Shown here: piece by piece, positions 28,334-39,027 of the stretch
How positions within the stretch are numbered: the first letter of the stretch is position 1
How the letters are laid out: each line of letters starts with the position of its first letter
Source: Acidobacteriota bacterium
GTDB taxonomy: Bacteria; Acidobacteriota; Blastocatellia; UBA7656
NCBI GenBank assembly: GCA_038040445.1
Contig: JBBPIG010000004.1
Location: 264,093 to 328,092, forward strand
DNA: 64,000 nt
Direction of reading: 5' to 3'
Notes under the pieces: generated by a model
The model's input: only the letters and a program-made list of their open reading frames with translations
Told to the model about the DNA's origin: nothing
The model's database searches: none
Translations under genes and position numbers: made by a program

Positions 28334-29368
28334 ATGGTAACGATAGGAGCACGACGAGTCCTGCAAGGAGCAGCGGTATTGCTCCTTCTCTCTGCGTTTG
28401 GTTCGTGCTTATCAACTCAGGCCTCGGCCAGCGAGCAGCGACTGCCGTTACCGCGAGGCATGGTAAGCGACTTTGCGGGCAAGCTCAGCCCCGCGACGAA
28501 GCGGCAAATCGAAACGTTGCTGTTGAACTTTCGGAATCGTACGGGCATCGAGGTTGCCGTCGTGACGATTCCTTTTAGTGATATGCAGGGCTATCCGATC
28601 GAAGAGTACGCGCTTCGACTCGGTCGACTGTGGGGCGTCGGCCGCGATTCACAAAAGCGCGCGCTGTTGCTTCTGGTGGCGATCAAACCGGCCAGCGCCC
28701 AAGGCGTTTATAGCGGAGGCACGCGGCTGGAAGTTAGCCGGCACCTTGAAGGCGACATACCAGACATTCTTGCGGCCGAGCTCATTCGCAAGATGCGAGA
28801 CGGTTTCGTGGCTGGGCGCTTCGATCAAGCACTCACGACCGGTACGCAAACGATCCTCGCCACTCTTGCTGAGCGGCTTGCAGTTTCGATAGAGGGAATC
28901 GATCCTGGGCAAGCAGCAAGGCAACCCGTTGTCCAGCCAGCAAGCGTGTCTGGGGCTAGCAAGGCAGAGAACCTCGTTCTCCGAGATATCATCCTCGGCA
29001 TGGTGTTGATGTTCATCGCTGGACTAATCTTTTATGCGATCTCCCGTCGGCTGCGGGGCGCCGATTCGGGGGAACTGATTGGTCTATTTAACACCGGAAG
29101 CTCCGACTCGAGTAGTCGGAGCAGTAGCCCGCACTCAAGCTCGACGTATCCGGAGGTACGCGGTCATCCAGACGCCCCAATTAGTCTCTTTGGCAACGAT
29201 GGGCACTCCGACCCGAGTAGTTGGAGCAGCAGCCCGGACTCAAGCACGGCGAGCAGTGGCTGGGGCGGCTTCCTTGGAAGCGGGTTCAGCGGCGGCGGTG
29301 GAAGTGACTTCGGCGGCGGCGGCGGCGGCGGCGACTTCGGCGGCGGCGGCGCGAGCGATAGTTGGTAA
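28334..29368 (+). CDS. TPM-domain exported membrane protein, copy 2
   Basis: The 344-residue paralogue of the preceding protein shares the domain order: signal peptide, TPM domain (SDFAGKLSPATKRQIETLL, LGRLWGVGRDSQKRALLLL), helix near residue 220, and a low-complexity tail ending GGGASDSW. The TPM halves are very similar. The tails differ: this one has an extra Ser/Asp-rich insert (SSDSSSRSSSPHSSS) with an internal near-repeat around PDSSTASSGW. It starts at an ATG after GAGGGAAAG, 18 bp behind copy 1, so a tandem duplication within an operon is clear. Confidence 0.88.
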   Translation: MVTIGARRVLQGAAVLLLLSAFGSCLSTQASASEQRLPLPRGMVSDFAGKLSPATKRQIETLLLNFRNRTGIEVAVVTIPFSDMQGYPIEEYALRLGRLWGVGRDSQKRALLLLVAIKPASAQGVYSGGTRLEVSRHLEGDIPDILAAELIRKMRDGFVAGRFDQALTTGTQTILATLAERLAVSIEGIDPGQAARQPVVQPASVSGASKAENLVLRDIILGMVLMFIAGLIFYAISRRLRGADSGELIGLFNTGSSDSSSRSSSPHSSSTYPEVRGHPDAPISLFGNDGHSDPSSWSSSPDSSTASSGWGGFLGSGFSGGGGSDFGGGGGGGDFGGGGASDSW

Positions 29369-29390
29369 GACACTTAACGATGAACGAAGG

Positions 29391-30146
29391 ATGGTGATCG
29401 ATAGCCGCGAGATAGGTCATCATTCGGAGTTGGAGGACACCTTGGCTGACGAACTAAACGAGCTTGTAGAAAAGCTGAAAAAAGCGCACGGGGAGAATCT
29501 GGGATCTGTGGTGCTCTACGGCTCCGCAGTTCTCGGAGGGCAGCTTGATGACGATCGACCAAAGAAGGTTCTTATTGTGCTCGATCGAATCACGCCTGAC
29601 GAACTAAAGGCCGAACATGGGATTGCCGAGTGGTGGCGATCAGAAGGCAATCCGGTCGCTGTGTACTTCACAACCAAAGAGATGGCCGACTCGTCGGATG
29701 TGTTCCCAATAGAGTTCATTGATATGAGTCAGGTCCACCACGTCCTCTACGGGAAAGATCCGTTCGAGGGACTCGATATTTCCACAAAGAATCTTCGTCA
29801 TCAACTCGAGTATGAGTTGCGCGCCAAATTGCTGAGGCTGAGAAGGGTTTACATACCGTCCTCGCGAAATGCCAATCTGCTCGCGCGGCTGATGGCTGAA
29901 TCGTTGGACAATTTTGCAGTTCTATTTCGGCACGTGCTCGTGATGCTTGGAAAGGAAGCGCCCTTCAATAAGCGTGAATGCGTCATGGCCCTCGCCGACG
30001 AGCTGCGTCTGGATAAGAACGTTCTCGCGCGCATCTTCCAATATGCGCCCGATGAAGAAGTTTGGCTGGAGTCCGAAACCAACGAGACCTTCGCGAAGTA
30101 TCTGGCCCAAATCGAGAAAGTGATTGATACAGTAGACAACGGATGA
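29391..30146 (+). CDS. Degenerate nucleotidyltransferase-fold protein with helical C-terminal half
   Basis: I do not recognise a named family. The 251-residue protein has an N-terminal segment GSVVLYGSAVLGG (about 37-49) that resembles the GS motif of minimal nucleotidyltransferases. The DxD that should follow is replaced by DDDRPKKVLIVLD, so catalysis is doubtful. The C-terminal half (from about residue 125) is all helical, as in HEPN or substrate-binding modules. It starts 23 bp after the second TPM gene and is probably in the same operon. The start at 29391 directly abuts a GAAGG; a GTG one codon later is equally possible. Confidence 0.7.
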   Translation: MVIDSREIGHHSELEDTLADELNELVEKLKKAHGENLGSVVLYGSAVLGGQLDDDRPKKVLIVLDRITPDELKAEHGIAEWWRSEGNPVAVYFTTKEMADSSDVFPIEFIDMSQVHHVLYGKDPFEGLDISTKNLRHQLEYELRAKLLRLRRVYIPSSRNANLLARLMAESLDNFAVLFRHVLVMLGKEAPFNKRECVMALADELRLDKNVLARIFQYAPDEEVWLESETNETFAKYLAQIEKVIDTVDNG

Positions 30147-30165
30147 AACGACGCGGCAGACAGCA

Positions 30166-31029
30166 TCACGTCAGCTTCACCTGCTCTAGTCCCTTAGGTG
30201 AGAGATATAGCTTTTCAAGGCGGCTCGTCAGGTATTCAAACGCATCGTCAACTGAATCGGTCTTGTGAAATATATCCAGATCCATTGAGCTCACGACACC
30301 CCAGCGCACCAGCGCGTCGAAGTTAAGTACCTCGTCCCAGAACTCCGAGCCGAACAGTATCACCGGCATCGTTTTGCTGGGCTTCTTAGTCTGAATCAGC
30401 GTGAGCACTTCGAACAGCTCATCCATCGTGCCGAAGCCTCCCGGGAAAACCACCAGCGCTTTGGCCGGATAAACAAACCAGAACTTGCGCATGAAGAAGT
30501 AGTGGAAGTTGAAGATCAACTCGCGAGAGACGTATGGATTTACCTCTTGTTCGAGCGGCAATTGGATATTCAAGCCGATCGTCTGGCCTCGGGCCATCGA
30601 TGCTCCTCGATTTGCTGCCTCCATCATCCCGCGTGATCCCCCCGAGCACACTATGAAGTGATAGTTGCCGGTCAACCCTTTCGACCACTCGGTTACCCTG
30701 CGCGCCAGTTCCATCGCATCGTTGTAATAGCGGGCCAGTTTCGTCGCCTGTTCGGCATGCATCAGTTTGGCCTGAACCTCGCGCGTAATCTCATCGCCGG
30801 GTTTTAGTCCTTCCCTTACCAATGCGAGTTCTGCCGCCGCCTGCTCGGGTGATATCGAGCGCGCTGAACCGAAGAAAACTATAGTGTCGCGCACCCGATG
30901 TCGCCGCAGTCGCGCCTCCGGCTCGAGGTACTCTGACAGTATTCTGATGACCCGCGCTTCCGGGCTCTTCAAAAACTCGGCGTTCAGGTATGGCAGCGGC
31001 GGAGAGTTGGGAGGATTTGGCAGTGACAT
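30166..31029 (-). CDS. LOG-family protein (TIGR00730-like)
   Basis: The 287-residue protein has the Rossmann-fold features of the LOG/lysine-decarboxylase-like family: FFGSARSISPEQA, CSGGSRGMMEAANRGA, and PGGFGTMDELFE with its catalytic-site Glu. Some members are cytokinin-riboside phosphohydrolases, others nucleotide 5'-monophosphate nucleosidases. The longer N-terminus puts this one in the extended bacterial group of unknown role. It is cytosolic. It converges with the nucleotidyltransferase-like gene, and the NiCoT-type gene is 60 bp upstream on the same strand. Confidence 0.9.
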   Translation of the reverse strand: MSLPNPPNSPPLPYLNAEFLKSPEARVIRILSEYLEPEARLRRHRVRDTIVFFGSARSISPEQAAAELALVREGLKPGDEITREVQAKLMHAEQATKLARYYNDAMELARRVTEWSKGLTGNYHFIVCSGGSRGMMEAANRGASMARGQTIGLNIQLPLEQEVNPYVSRELIFNFHYFFMRKFWFVYPAKALVVFPGGFGTMDELFEVLTLIQTKKPSKTMPVILFGSEFWDEVLNFDALVRWGVVSSMDLDIFHKTDSVDDAFEYLTSRLEKLYLSPKGLEQVKLT

Positions 31030-31089
31030 CTTTATCTGAGAACCATCGACGAACCCAGCAAGGGCCCGGATTTACCGTGGACCGTTGGG

Positions 31090-31815
31090 TTATGAACTCA
31101 CCTTCCAGATTTCATGAAGCAACTTCCACGCGAGCACAAGCCCAAACAGCACACTGAAGATCCCCGCAAAAAGCCTTATCCCGCCGTTGACGATTGAAAA
31201 GCGCCGGGCGGTCACCGCGAAGGGAAGACCAATCATCGCGCTCATCAAAAGCATTCCTCCGATTGAGCCGATCCCGAACACCGCGATGTAAACCAAGCCG
31301 AGCGCGACTGAAGGAATAGTCGTCAGCACCGCGAGAGTGAGCGCCGCGCTGCCGGCTACGCCATGCACCATGCCCACGATGAAAGGTCTGCGGCCTATCC
31401 GAAACAAGCGATGCTGATGGCTGTGTTCGTCGCGCGTATGCATGTGGATGTGAGCATGTGGCGAAGTACCTTCCTCGTGGGCGTGAGTATGAGTATGGAT
31501 CAGCCATCCGCGCTCTCGCATCGCTCGCCATGTCGCAGTTACGCCGAGCGCGATCAGCATGCCGGCAACCGGAACTTCCATCCACAGCGTGATATGTTCA
31601 GGTATCGATGCGCGGAGCAAAAGGATGACGATGCTTATCGCGAGGAGTGAAGCCGTATGTCCGAGTCCCCAGAACGTGCCGGCCAGCGAAGAGCGCGCTA
31701 CACTCCTGTGTTCGCTCACGATCGCCGAAACCGCTATCAGATGGTCCGGGTCGAGTGCGTGACGGAGTCCCAGGATAAATCCAAAAGTGAGTGCGGCGGT
31801 GATGGTTGAGTCCAT
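31090..31815 (-). CDS. Nickel/cobalt transporter-like membrane protein
   Basis: The 241-residue membrane protein has GLRHALDPDHLIAV (about residues 16-29), close to the HAxDADH signature of NiCoT transporters, and WGLGHTASLL near residue 48. A cytoplasmic-type His-rich loop is at about 106-135 (HTHTHAHEEG, HAHIHMHTRDEHSHQH), and MVHGVAGSAALT is in the second half. The His-rich loop supports metal handling; nickel versus cobalt, and import versus export, cannot be decided. It lies between a site-2 protease gene and a LOG gene with short gaps, but no functional link is evident. Confidence 0.85.
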   Translation of the reverse strand: MDSTITAALTFGFILGLRHALDPDHLIAVSAIVSEHRSVARSSLAGTFWGLGHTASLLAISIVILLLRASIPEHITLWMEVPVAGMLIALGVTATWRAMRERGWLIHTHTHAHEEGTSPHAHIHMHTRDEHSHQHRLFRIGRRPFIVGMVHGVAGSAALTLAVLTTIPSVALGLVYIAVFGIGSIGGMLLMSAMIGLPFAVTARRFSIVNGGIRLFAGIFSVLFGLVLAWKLLHEIWKVSS

Positions 31816-31930
31816 CTGTTGGCTCCAACTAGCTATTGATGGTCGCTACTTCGGGCTCGAACGGCTCGATGATAGCACACCGATTGCACGGCTTCCTAAA
31901 GATATCCTCCGCACTTTTGCAAGACACGGA

Positions 31931-32947
31931 TCAGTTCGAAGTAATAGGAAAGGGCATGAAGCAAAGCAGAAATACAAGCGCAGCGACGACGGCTAACGTG
32001 ACTCGGGCTGTTCCGAGCGGCTCTTCCTCGATCACCGGCGGGTGCCCGACCGCCATCAAGAACAGCAGCACAAGAGTCCATAACAAGTAGACCGGCGGCT
32101 GATGCAGCACAATCGAAACGATCGCGAGTCCGGCGCACGCGAACGCGACGATACGCGAAATCCACTTGTGTGTCCGGCGTCCTGCGATCGCGTAGAGCAC
32201 GTGGCCCCCGTCGAGCTGCCCGACCGGAAACAGGTTCAACGCCGTCACTAACATCGTTCCCCACGCCGCCCAATAGATCGGGTTCCAGTCGATCCACTTG
32301 GGAAGCCCCAGCAGCTTGGTGACTATGATGAAGAGCAGGGGGTCATTGAACTGTATGCCCGCGCTTGCGGCAGACACCGCGCTGGGTGCCGCCGGTGTAG
32401 CAAAGACCAGACCCACTATCGCCGCGGGCAAAGCGAATGCGAAGCCGGCTAACGGTCCGGCGATTCCTATGTCAAACAGTGCGCGGCGCGATCTGATTGG
32501 TTCCTTGATTTTGATGACCGCGCCGAATGTGCCGAACAAAGTTATGGTCGGAGGAGCGGGGATGAAAAACGGCAAGGTGGCACGAATACCGTAGTGGCGG
32601 CACGCGAAATAATGCCCGAGTTCGTGCGCGCCCAGAATAGTCAGCAGCGTGAATGTGAACAGAAGCCCCTTCAGCAGCGGATCGAGATTCCCAATGGCGG
32701 TTTCTTTCAGGACTGCCAGGACGGGAGCGAGCAGCGAGCCGATGACCGTGGGATCATCCTGCACCTGAACAGCGAACGCCGCCCCGGTCAGGGTAGTGCT
32801 GATGGCCGTTGTCACGAGCAATGCGGTGTGGAGCAGCACGCGAGACGGCGATAACTCGATCTCGCGTGTTTGGACTGAAGGTGGCGCAGATTGAAACTCA
32901 GTGAAGAGGTATGGCTGCTCTGTGTTCTCCACGGATTTAGAATACAA
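31931..32947 (-). CDS. Site-2 protease family intramembrane metalloprotease
   Basis: The 338-residue membrane protein has the zinc motif HELGH (residues 108-112) in a hydrophobic segment and the third ligand region NLFPVGQLDGGHVLYA near residue 235. These are the hallmarks of the site-2 protease clan, which cleaves transmembrane segments, often in stress signalling. The open frame begins with a TTG at 32947. A promoter-like TTGACA with a TGTATT 17 bp later (32941-32969) would overlap that codon, so a GTG at 32932 is a likelier start. A 12-bp perfect palindrome, ACAGTTAACTGT, lies at 32955-32966. Confidence 0.9.
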   Translation of the reverse strand: MYSKSVENTEQPYLFTEFQSAPPSVQTREIELSPSRVLLHTALLVTTAISTTLTGAAFAVQVQDDPTVIGSLLAPVLAVLKETAIGNLDPLLKGLLFTFTLLTILGAHELGHYFACRHYGIRATLPFFIPAPPTITLFGTFGAVIKIKEPIRSRRALFDIGIAGPLAGFAFALPAAIVGLVFATPAAPSAVSAASAGIQFNDPLLFIIVTKLLGLPKWIDWNPIYWAAWGTMLVTALNLFPVGQLDGGHVLYAIAGRRTHKWISRIVAFACAGLAIVSIVLHQPPVYLLWTLVLLFLMAVGHPPVIEEEPLGTARVTLAVVAALVFLLCFMPFPITSN

Positions 32948-32972
32948 CCCTGGAACAGTTAACTGTCAACCA

Positions 32973-33236
32973 TCACGATTGGAGTTCTTTCCCGGGCTTA
33001 AACCTGATCGTCTTGCCGGGCGGAATGTCGGTGACCTCTCCCGTTCGAGGATTGCGCCCAACGCCGCGCTTACGAGGCTTAACGACGAAGACGCCGAACC
33101 CGCGCAACTCGATTCGCTCGCCGCGTTGCAGAGCTTTCTTCATTGCATCGAACAACGACTCGACCGCCACTTCGGCTTTGATCTTAGGAACGCCAGTCCT
33201 GTCGGCAACCTGATTCACTATATCAAGCTTGATCAC
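32973..33236 (-). CDS. HU-family DNA-binding protein
   Basis: The 87-residue protein shows the HU/IHF pattern: a helical N-terminal part, RIELRGFGVFVVKPRKRGVGRNPRTG forming the DNA-clamping arm (quoted in overlapping parts here as GFGVFVVKPRKR and GRNPRTGE), and PGKTIRFKPGKEL at the C-terminus. It bends and compacts DNA. A perfect consensus promoter lies 60 bp upstream, which fits high expression. Confidence 0.96.
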   Translation of the reverse strand: MIKLDIVNQVADRTGVPKIKAEVAVESLFDAMKKALQRGERIELRGFGVFVVKPRKRGVGRNPRTGEVTDIPPGKTIRFKPGKELQS

Positions 33237-33295
33237 TTTGGCCTCCCGCTCACGACTTTGTTTGAAACACTGAGAGTCCGATTTAGTAGGGCTGC

Positions 33296-33324
33296 ATTAT
33301 AGGAGCCGACCAATGGGGTGTCAA
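33296..33324 (-). promoter_or_regulatory. Perfect consensus sigma70 promoter of the HU gene
   Basis: On the minus strand TTGACA (33319-33324) and TATAAT (33296-33301) are exactly 17 bp apart. The predicted start of transcription is about 50 nt before the HU start codon. The rest of 33237-33496 also serves the divergent carboxylase gene, for which no clear promoter was seen. Confidence 0.88.
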
Positions 33325-33496
33325 CGAAAAGATGATGCGCTCGCGGATGTGTTTTGAGCGGCGCACGAAAGCGAAGCAAATCGGTATGAACATCACTGCG
33401 ACAGCTTCGCTGACCGGCGCTGCTTTGATAGACTGTGACCCGACGCCGGGCGGATTGCGATCGCCCATTCTACGATCACCCAGTTGAGGATCAACG

Positions 33497-35076
<1,580 letters not shown>

Positions 35077-35077
<1 letters not shown>

Positions 35078-35117
35078 TCATTGGTCACTGGTCACTACTC
35101 CATAGTTGACCAATGAC
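35077..35117. repeat. Hairpin after the carboxyltransferase gene
   Basis: GTCATTGGTCA (35077-35087) and TGACCAATGAC (35107-35117) form a perfect 11-bp stem; the loop repeats GGTCACT words. It belongs to the short-word spacer type seen elsewhere in the window. Confidence 0.75.
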
Positions 35118-35166
35118 TAATGACGACTGTACTAGTATAATCGGCGGAGCGCCGAAGGGTGATGCT

Positions 35167-35685
35167 ATGAAAGAATGTCCAACCTGCCGCCGTTTTTTTC
35201 CAGATCAGAATACCTTCTGCAGTTTCGACGGGCTGAAGCTTATTCGCTCCGTTCAGAACACAGACGAGCTTCAGCAGGGCGAGGGTCAACGGCAGATTCC
35301 GCCTCCGCCGAAGCCGGTGCCGTTGCGGCTCACGATAATTGATCAGAGCGATGAGGGACATCGCTCGCGCGTAATAGATGGGCTCGGCCTCGATTTCGGC
35401 AAACAGGGCATGCGCATACAGACGGGCACGATCGAGACCGGACAGCTTCATATCATTCGCGACCACACAGTCGCGTTCAAGAACAAGCTTGAAGTCGAAG
35501 TTGATTTGCCAAACGGTACGGTCCGGTACACAGGATTTGCCGCGTGGTACAGACCCGAAGCGGAAGGGCTGTTTTGGGTCGTCGGCGTTTACATACGAGA
35601 CATGGCTGCAGCAGACCGTCAGGCTTACGACGAATACTTGAAAATGCTTTCTCGGGACACCGGCAACCAGAAGGCGCCGGCATAG
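35167..35685 (+). CDS. Zinc-ribbon and PilZ-like domain protein
   Basis: From the ATG at 35167 (preceded by AAGGGTG) the product is 172 residues. It opens with a zinc-ribbon-like CPTCRRFFPDQNTFCSFDG. A proline-rich linker follows near residue 45, and then a PilZ-like beta domain (GLDFGKQGMRIQTG, LEVEVDLPNGTVRYTGFAAW, FWVVGVYIRDM). PilZ domains bind cyclic di-GMP through an RxxxR and a D/NxSxxG motif; clear versions of these are not seen, so ligand binding is uncertain. An upstream in-frame ATG at 35113 would add 18 residues that overlap a repeat-rich spacer and look non-coding. It is the first of several zinc-ribbon genes. Confidence 0.75.
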   Translation: MKECPTCRRFFPDQNTFCSFDGLKLIRSVQNTDELQQGEGQRQIPPPPKPVPLRLTIIDQSDEGHRSRVIDGLGLDFGKQGMRIQTGTIETGQLHIIRDHTVAFKNKLEVEVDLPNGTVRYTGFAAWYRPEAEGLFWVVGVYIRDMAAADRQAYDEYLKMLSRDTGNQKAPA

Positions 35686-35850
35686 TTTTCGCAGCGCTGA
35701 CTCGACTTCGACCTCTCCGGGGGGATGAAAAAGCGCGCGGATTATTATTATGAAACCGCGAGCAGCGCCGAGATCGTTAACCCGTTGTCAGCCCGATTCG
35801 ATTTGAATCGTCAGAGTGGAAAGTTCTGACAACATTCGGGGGGATTCTCA

Positions 35851-36396
35851 ATGAGCAGTGACACAGCAGAGGGACGCAACTGGATCGAGCGATTGAGCAG
35901 CAAGATACCCGGCTACAGCGGCTACGTTGACCGCGAGCGCCGGCGCGACATCGATAAGCTTCACCGTGAGCATCTGGCAGACCGATTGCGCGCTCTCAAG
36001 GCGCCGCTGACGGACCTGATGCGTGAGTTGACCGGCAGCGGACGGCTGTTTGAGGTCGGGCCTGTCGATGCCGCGATAAAGAAACTTGATCACCTTGAAA
36101 ACCGAGTGAGGTTTGCCAGCTATGGCTATGCGGGCTTCTTCGATGTTGTGAAGATCGAGCAACAACAATTGGACGCGATTTACCAGTTCGATCTCGCGCT
36201 GGTCGAGCGCGTTGACAAAATTGAAGCGAAGCTATCAGAGTTGAGCCCCCGAGCTGGAACTCCGGATGGGCTGAAGTCGGCAGTCGCCGAAGTCGCGGCC
36301 GAGATCGATCAGACTGGTCGCGCTTTCGACGAACGCTACAAAGCAATTAACAACTTCGCGGAAGGCCAGCCTCCGGGCAAACCGCTGTTCAGTTAG
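35851..36396 (+). CDS. Hypothetical helical protein upstream of the zinc-ribbon/SPFH genes
   Basis: No family is recognised. The 181 residues are mostly helical and charged (for example DRERRRDIDKLHREHLADRL, KKLDHLENRVRF, VDKIEAKLSEL), without signal peptide or membrane segment. The beginning WIERLSSKIPGYSGYVDRE suggests a peripheral membrane or cytosolic protein. A GGGGGGAT-type ribosome site lies just before the ATG. It is followed on the same strand by the zinc-ribbon/DUF4097 and SPFH genes, from which it is separated by a 147-bp inverted-repeat spacer. Confidence 0.75.
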   Translation: MSSDTAEGRNWIERLSSKIPGYSGYVDRERRRDIDKLHREHLADRLRALKAPLTDLMRELTGSGRLFEVGPVDAAIKKLDHLENRVRFASYGYAGFFDVVKIEQQQLDAIYQFDLALVERVDKIEAKLSELSPRAGTPDGLKSAVAEVAAEIDQTGRAFDERYKAINNFAEGQPPGKPLFS

Positions 36397-36397
36397 T

Positions 36398-36538
36398 TAA
36401 GGGTTCAGAGTTCAGAGTTCCGGGTTCTGGTTGGGAAATTCGCTGGCGAGCCTAAAGACGAGAAACCAGAAACTAGAAACCACAAACCTCTGCACCAGGA
36501 ACCCTGAACCCTGAACCCGAAACCCGGAACCGCTTTTA
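36398..36538. repeat. Short-word inverted repeat spacer (GGTTCAGAGTT type)
   Basis: The left part repeats GGTTCAGAGTTCAGAGTTCC words and the right part their complements (CCTGAACCCTGAACCC and so on), with AGAAACCAGAAACTAGAAACC between. The whole 141 bp can fold back on itself. No gene or T-run is present. Confidence 0.8.
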
Positions 36539-36543
36539 AGCCG

Positions 36544-37689
36544 ATGGCAGAAAACTGTAAAAACTGTGGGTTGGAGTTATTCGTCGGCCAGCGATTCTGT
36601 CGCGCTTGCGGCGCATCGACCGAAGAGCTATCCGACGAGCATGCACCCACCCGCAGGATGCCTCCACAACCCGAGGATTGGGGCGCGCGCAGCGCCGCCA
36701 GCACTGCCCCAACCTCCCGGCCCGAGACGAGTCCTGTTTATGATCCCGTTGGCTATCAACCGATGGCGCCGGCGATGCACCCTCAAGCTTTCCCGCCATA
36801 CACCCCGCCGCCTGCGCGCTCGCGCGTGGGGTGGATAATAGCCTTCATCGGCATCGGGCTGTTCGTCGCGGTGGTTTTCGCCGTGATGATGGTCGCGCGC
36901 TTTGGGCGCCGCCAGTTAGGCAGCATTCCCGATCGACCTCCGTCGATTCCGGCTGTGCCACAGGGCGACGAGAAGGTCTTGAGCGAAACGAATGCTGACC
37001 AGGTCGTGTCTTACGGAAACGAGACCACGCTGGTCAAGACATTTCCGCTCAGGGACGGCGCGCGATTCTCGATTAAGAACGTCAACGGGAGCATTTCTGT
37101 CGAGGGCTGGGATCAACCGAAGGCCGAAGTGAAAGTGATAAAGCGCGGCGCCGATCGTGGCGCACAGGTTTTCTTCACCAGTAGCGCGAATAGCGTAACT
37201 CTGAGGACTGGAGTGCCCGGCGGCAATGGCGGCAATGGCGGCAACCAGGATATTCGCTACGAGGTGAAGCTCCCTCGCGAGATGGGCCGTGTACAACTCA
37301 GCTCGGTCAACGGCTCAATCAAGCTCTCTGAAGTGACCGGCCAGATAAGCGCAGAAAGTGCTAACGGCAATATAGAGCTGACCGATGTTGTCGGGGTGTC
37401 AAAGGTTCAAACAACCAACGGGAAGATTATTGCCGTCCTGCAAGAAGCGACGAACGACCCGATGGAGTTCACTGCGGTCAACGGCAAAATAGACTTGACG
37501 ATCAAATCCGACTTTGACGCCAACCTGGAAGCTTCAACAGTTCACGGCGGCATAGACATTGATGACGAGTTTGGAATCCAGGTGCAAAGGCAAGTCGTGG
37601 GTCAACGTGCAAGCGGACAGATCGGGTCAGGGGGCCCGCCCCTCAAGCTTACGACTGTCAACGGCAGCATCAAACTCGCGAAGCAGTGA
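36544..37689 (+). CDS. Zinc-ribbon, single-pass membrane, DUF4097-type beta-helix protein
   Basis: The 381-residue protein opens with a zinc ribbon ([19 protein letters not shown], residues 5-23). A Pro-rich linker, a membrane helix ([20 protein letters not shown], about 99-118), and an exported DUF4097-like region of repeated short strands ([66 protein letters not shown]) follow. DUF4097 domains are repeated beta structures thought to be surface or adhesin-like. With the ribbon inside and the repeat domain outside, it could link cytoplasm and envelope. It is followed by the SPFH gene 20 bp later. Confidence 0.85.
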   Translation: MAENCKNCGLELFVGQRFCRACGASTEELSDEHAPTRRMPPQPEDWGARSAASTAPTSRPETSPVYDPVGYQPMAPAMHPQAFPPYTPPPARSRVGWIIAFIGIGLFVAVVFAVMMVARFGRRQLGSIPDRPPSIPAVPQGDEKVLSETNADQVVSYGNETTLVKTFPLRDGARFSIKNVNGSISVEGWDQPKAEVKVIKRGADRGAQVFFTSSANSVTLRTGVPGGNGGNGGNQDIRYEVKLPREMGRVQLSSVNGSIKLSEVTGQISAESANGNIELTDVVGVSKVQTTNGKIIAVLQEATNDPMEFTAVNGKIDLTIKSDFDANLEASTVHGGIDIDDEFGIQVQRQVVGQRASGQIGSGGPPLKLTTVNGSIKLAKQ

Positions 37690-37709
37690 ACTTTCAAGGA
37701 GAGCAAAGA

Positions 37710-38825
37710 ATGGCAATTGAAGTCTTACAGTATTTCGACCAAACAGGAACCGAGTTGGTTCATCGCATACCCGAGAGTGGATCCTCGGACATCAAGCTGG
37801 GCGCTCAGTTGATCGTGCAGGAGAACCAGGCGGCGGTCTTCTTCCGCGATGGAAAGGCGCTCGATACTTTTGGTCCTGGGCGCCACACGCTCACGACTAA
37901 CAACATACCACTGCTAACCACGCTTTTGTCGATCCCGTTTGGAGGAAAGTCTCCGTTTCAAGCAAGCGTGTTGTTCGTTGCGCGACACACGTTTCAAGAC
38001 TTGAAATGGGGAACGAAAGAGCCAATAGCGTTTCGCGATACTGAGCTTCGAATGGTTCGGCTGCGGGCGTTTGGCAAGTACTCGATGCGAATCACCGATC
38101 CGCAGTTATTCGCCGGCTCGATCGTCGGCACCCGCGGAATCGTATCGTCCGAGGCGATAGGCTCATTCCTGCGCGACATCGTCGTATCCCGGCTCAACGA
38201 CCTGCTCGGCGAAAACCTTAAGACCATTTTCGATCTCCCAGCTTATTACGATGAGCTCGCCGCCGGAGTAAAGTCGCGGGTGGCCGATGACTTCTCCAAG
38301 CAGGGGCTCGAGCTTGTCGATTTGATCATCTCGGCGATCACTCCGCCCGAGGAAGTTCAAAAGATGATCGACGAGCGCTCGGGGATGGGCGCAATCGGCG
38401 ATATGACCGCCTACATGCAGTTCAAAGCCGCTCAGGCACTGCCGGACGCGGCGAAACAAGAAGGCGGCGCAGCCGGGCAAGGAATGGGACTCGGGCTCGG
38501 GTTGGGCTACGGGCAGATGATGGCCGGAGCGATTGGCGGCGCGCATGCCCAGGGATCGGGCGCGGCCCAGACTCAGACCGTACCGTGCGCGAAATGCGGT
38601 ACCCAGAATCCAACCGGCGCGAAGTTCTGCTCAAACTGCGGCGCCACACAACAGGCTCCTCAAGCCGCTTCCGTGGAATGTCCCTCCTGCCACGCGCAGG
38701 TGCAGGCCGGGACCACATTTTGTGCAAGCTGCGGGACGTCGCTTGCTCCTCAAGCGTGCAAGAACTGCCAGTCGCCGGTTCAGCCCGGATCGAAATTCTG
38801 TGCGAGCTGCGGCACACCGGTGTGA
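37710..38825 (+). CDS. SPFH-domain protein with three C-terminal zinc ribbons
   Basis: From the ATG at 37710 (AAGGAG site 9 bp upstream) the product is 371 residues. The N-terminal 215 residues are an SPFH/band-7-like domain of the YdjI type ([33 protein letters not shown]). A Gly-rich linker follows ([14 protein letters not shown], about 255-270). Three ribbons come next: [38 protein letters not shown] and [19 protein letters not shown]. YdjI-type proteins associate with membrane microdomains, and in Bacillus they are linked to membrane stress. A GTG at 37686 overlapping the previous stop is a weaker start. This is the last gene of the zinc-ribbon run. Confidence 0.9.
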   Translation: MAIEVLQYFDQTGTELVHRIPESGSSDIKLGAQLIVQENQAAVFFRDGKALDTFGPGRHTLTTNNIPLLTTLLSIPFGGKSPFQASVLFVARHTFQDLKWGTKEPIAFRDTELRMVRLRAFGKYSMRITDPQLFAGSIVGTRGIVSSEAIGSFLRDIVVSRLNDLLGENLKTIFDLPAYYDELAAGVKSRVADDFSKQGLELVDLIISAITPPEEVQKMIDERSGMGAIGDMTAYMQFKAAQALPDAAKQEGGAAGQGMGLGLGLGYGQMMAGAIGGAHAQGSGAAQTQTVPCAKCGTQNPTGAKFCSNCGATQQAPQAASVECPSCHAQVQAGTTFCASCGTSLAPQACKNCQSPVQPGSKFCASCGTPV

Positions 38826-39027
38826 TGCCCGGGCATCAGGTTCGAGAACCATCGTCGTGAATGAATCGACGGGGACCTGAAGAACAGGTCTTCGAAATTG
38901 CGCAACAACGCGGGCCGCGAGGTCGATCCGATCGCGCGGCCCGATTCTTTTGGCGCACCGGCTCGGCAGCCGTTACAATGTGAGTTCACTCAAAAGACAA
39001 AGAGATATTTATTCAAGGAGACCACCA

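Noticed and set aside
28080..29360. GGCGGC-rich tracts as possible DNA repeats of mobile origin
   Set aside because: They are codons for glycine-rich tails of the two TPM proteins in frame, so no separate element is needed.
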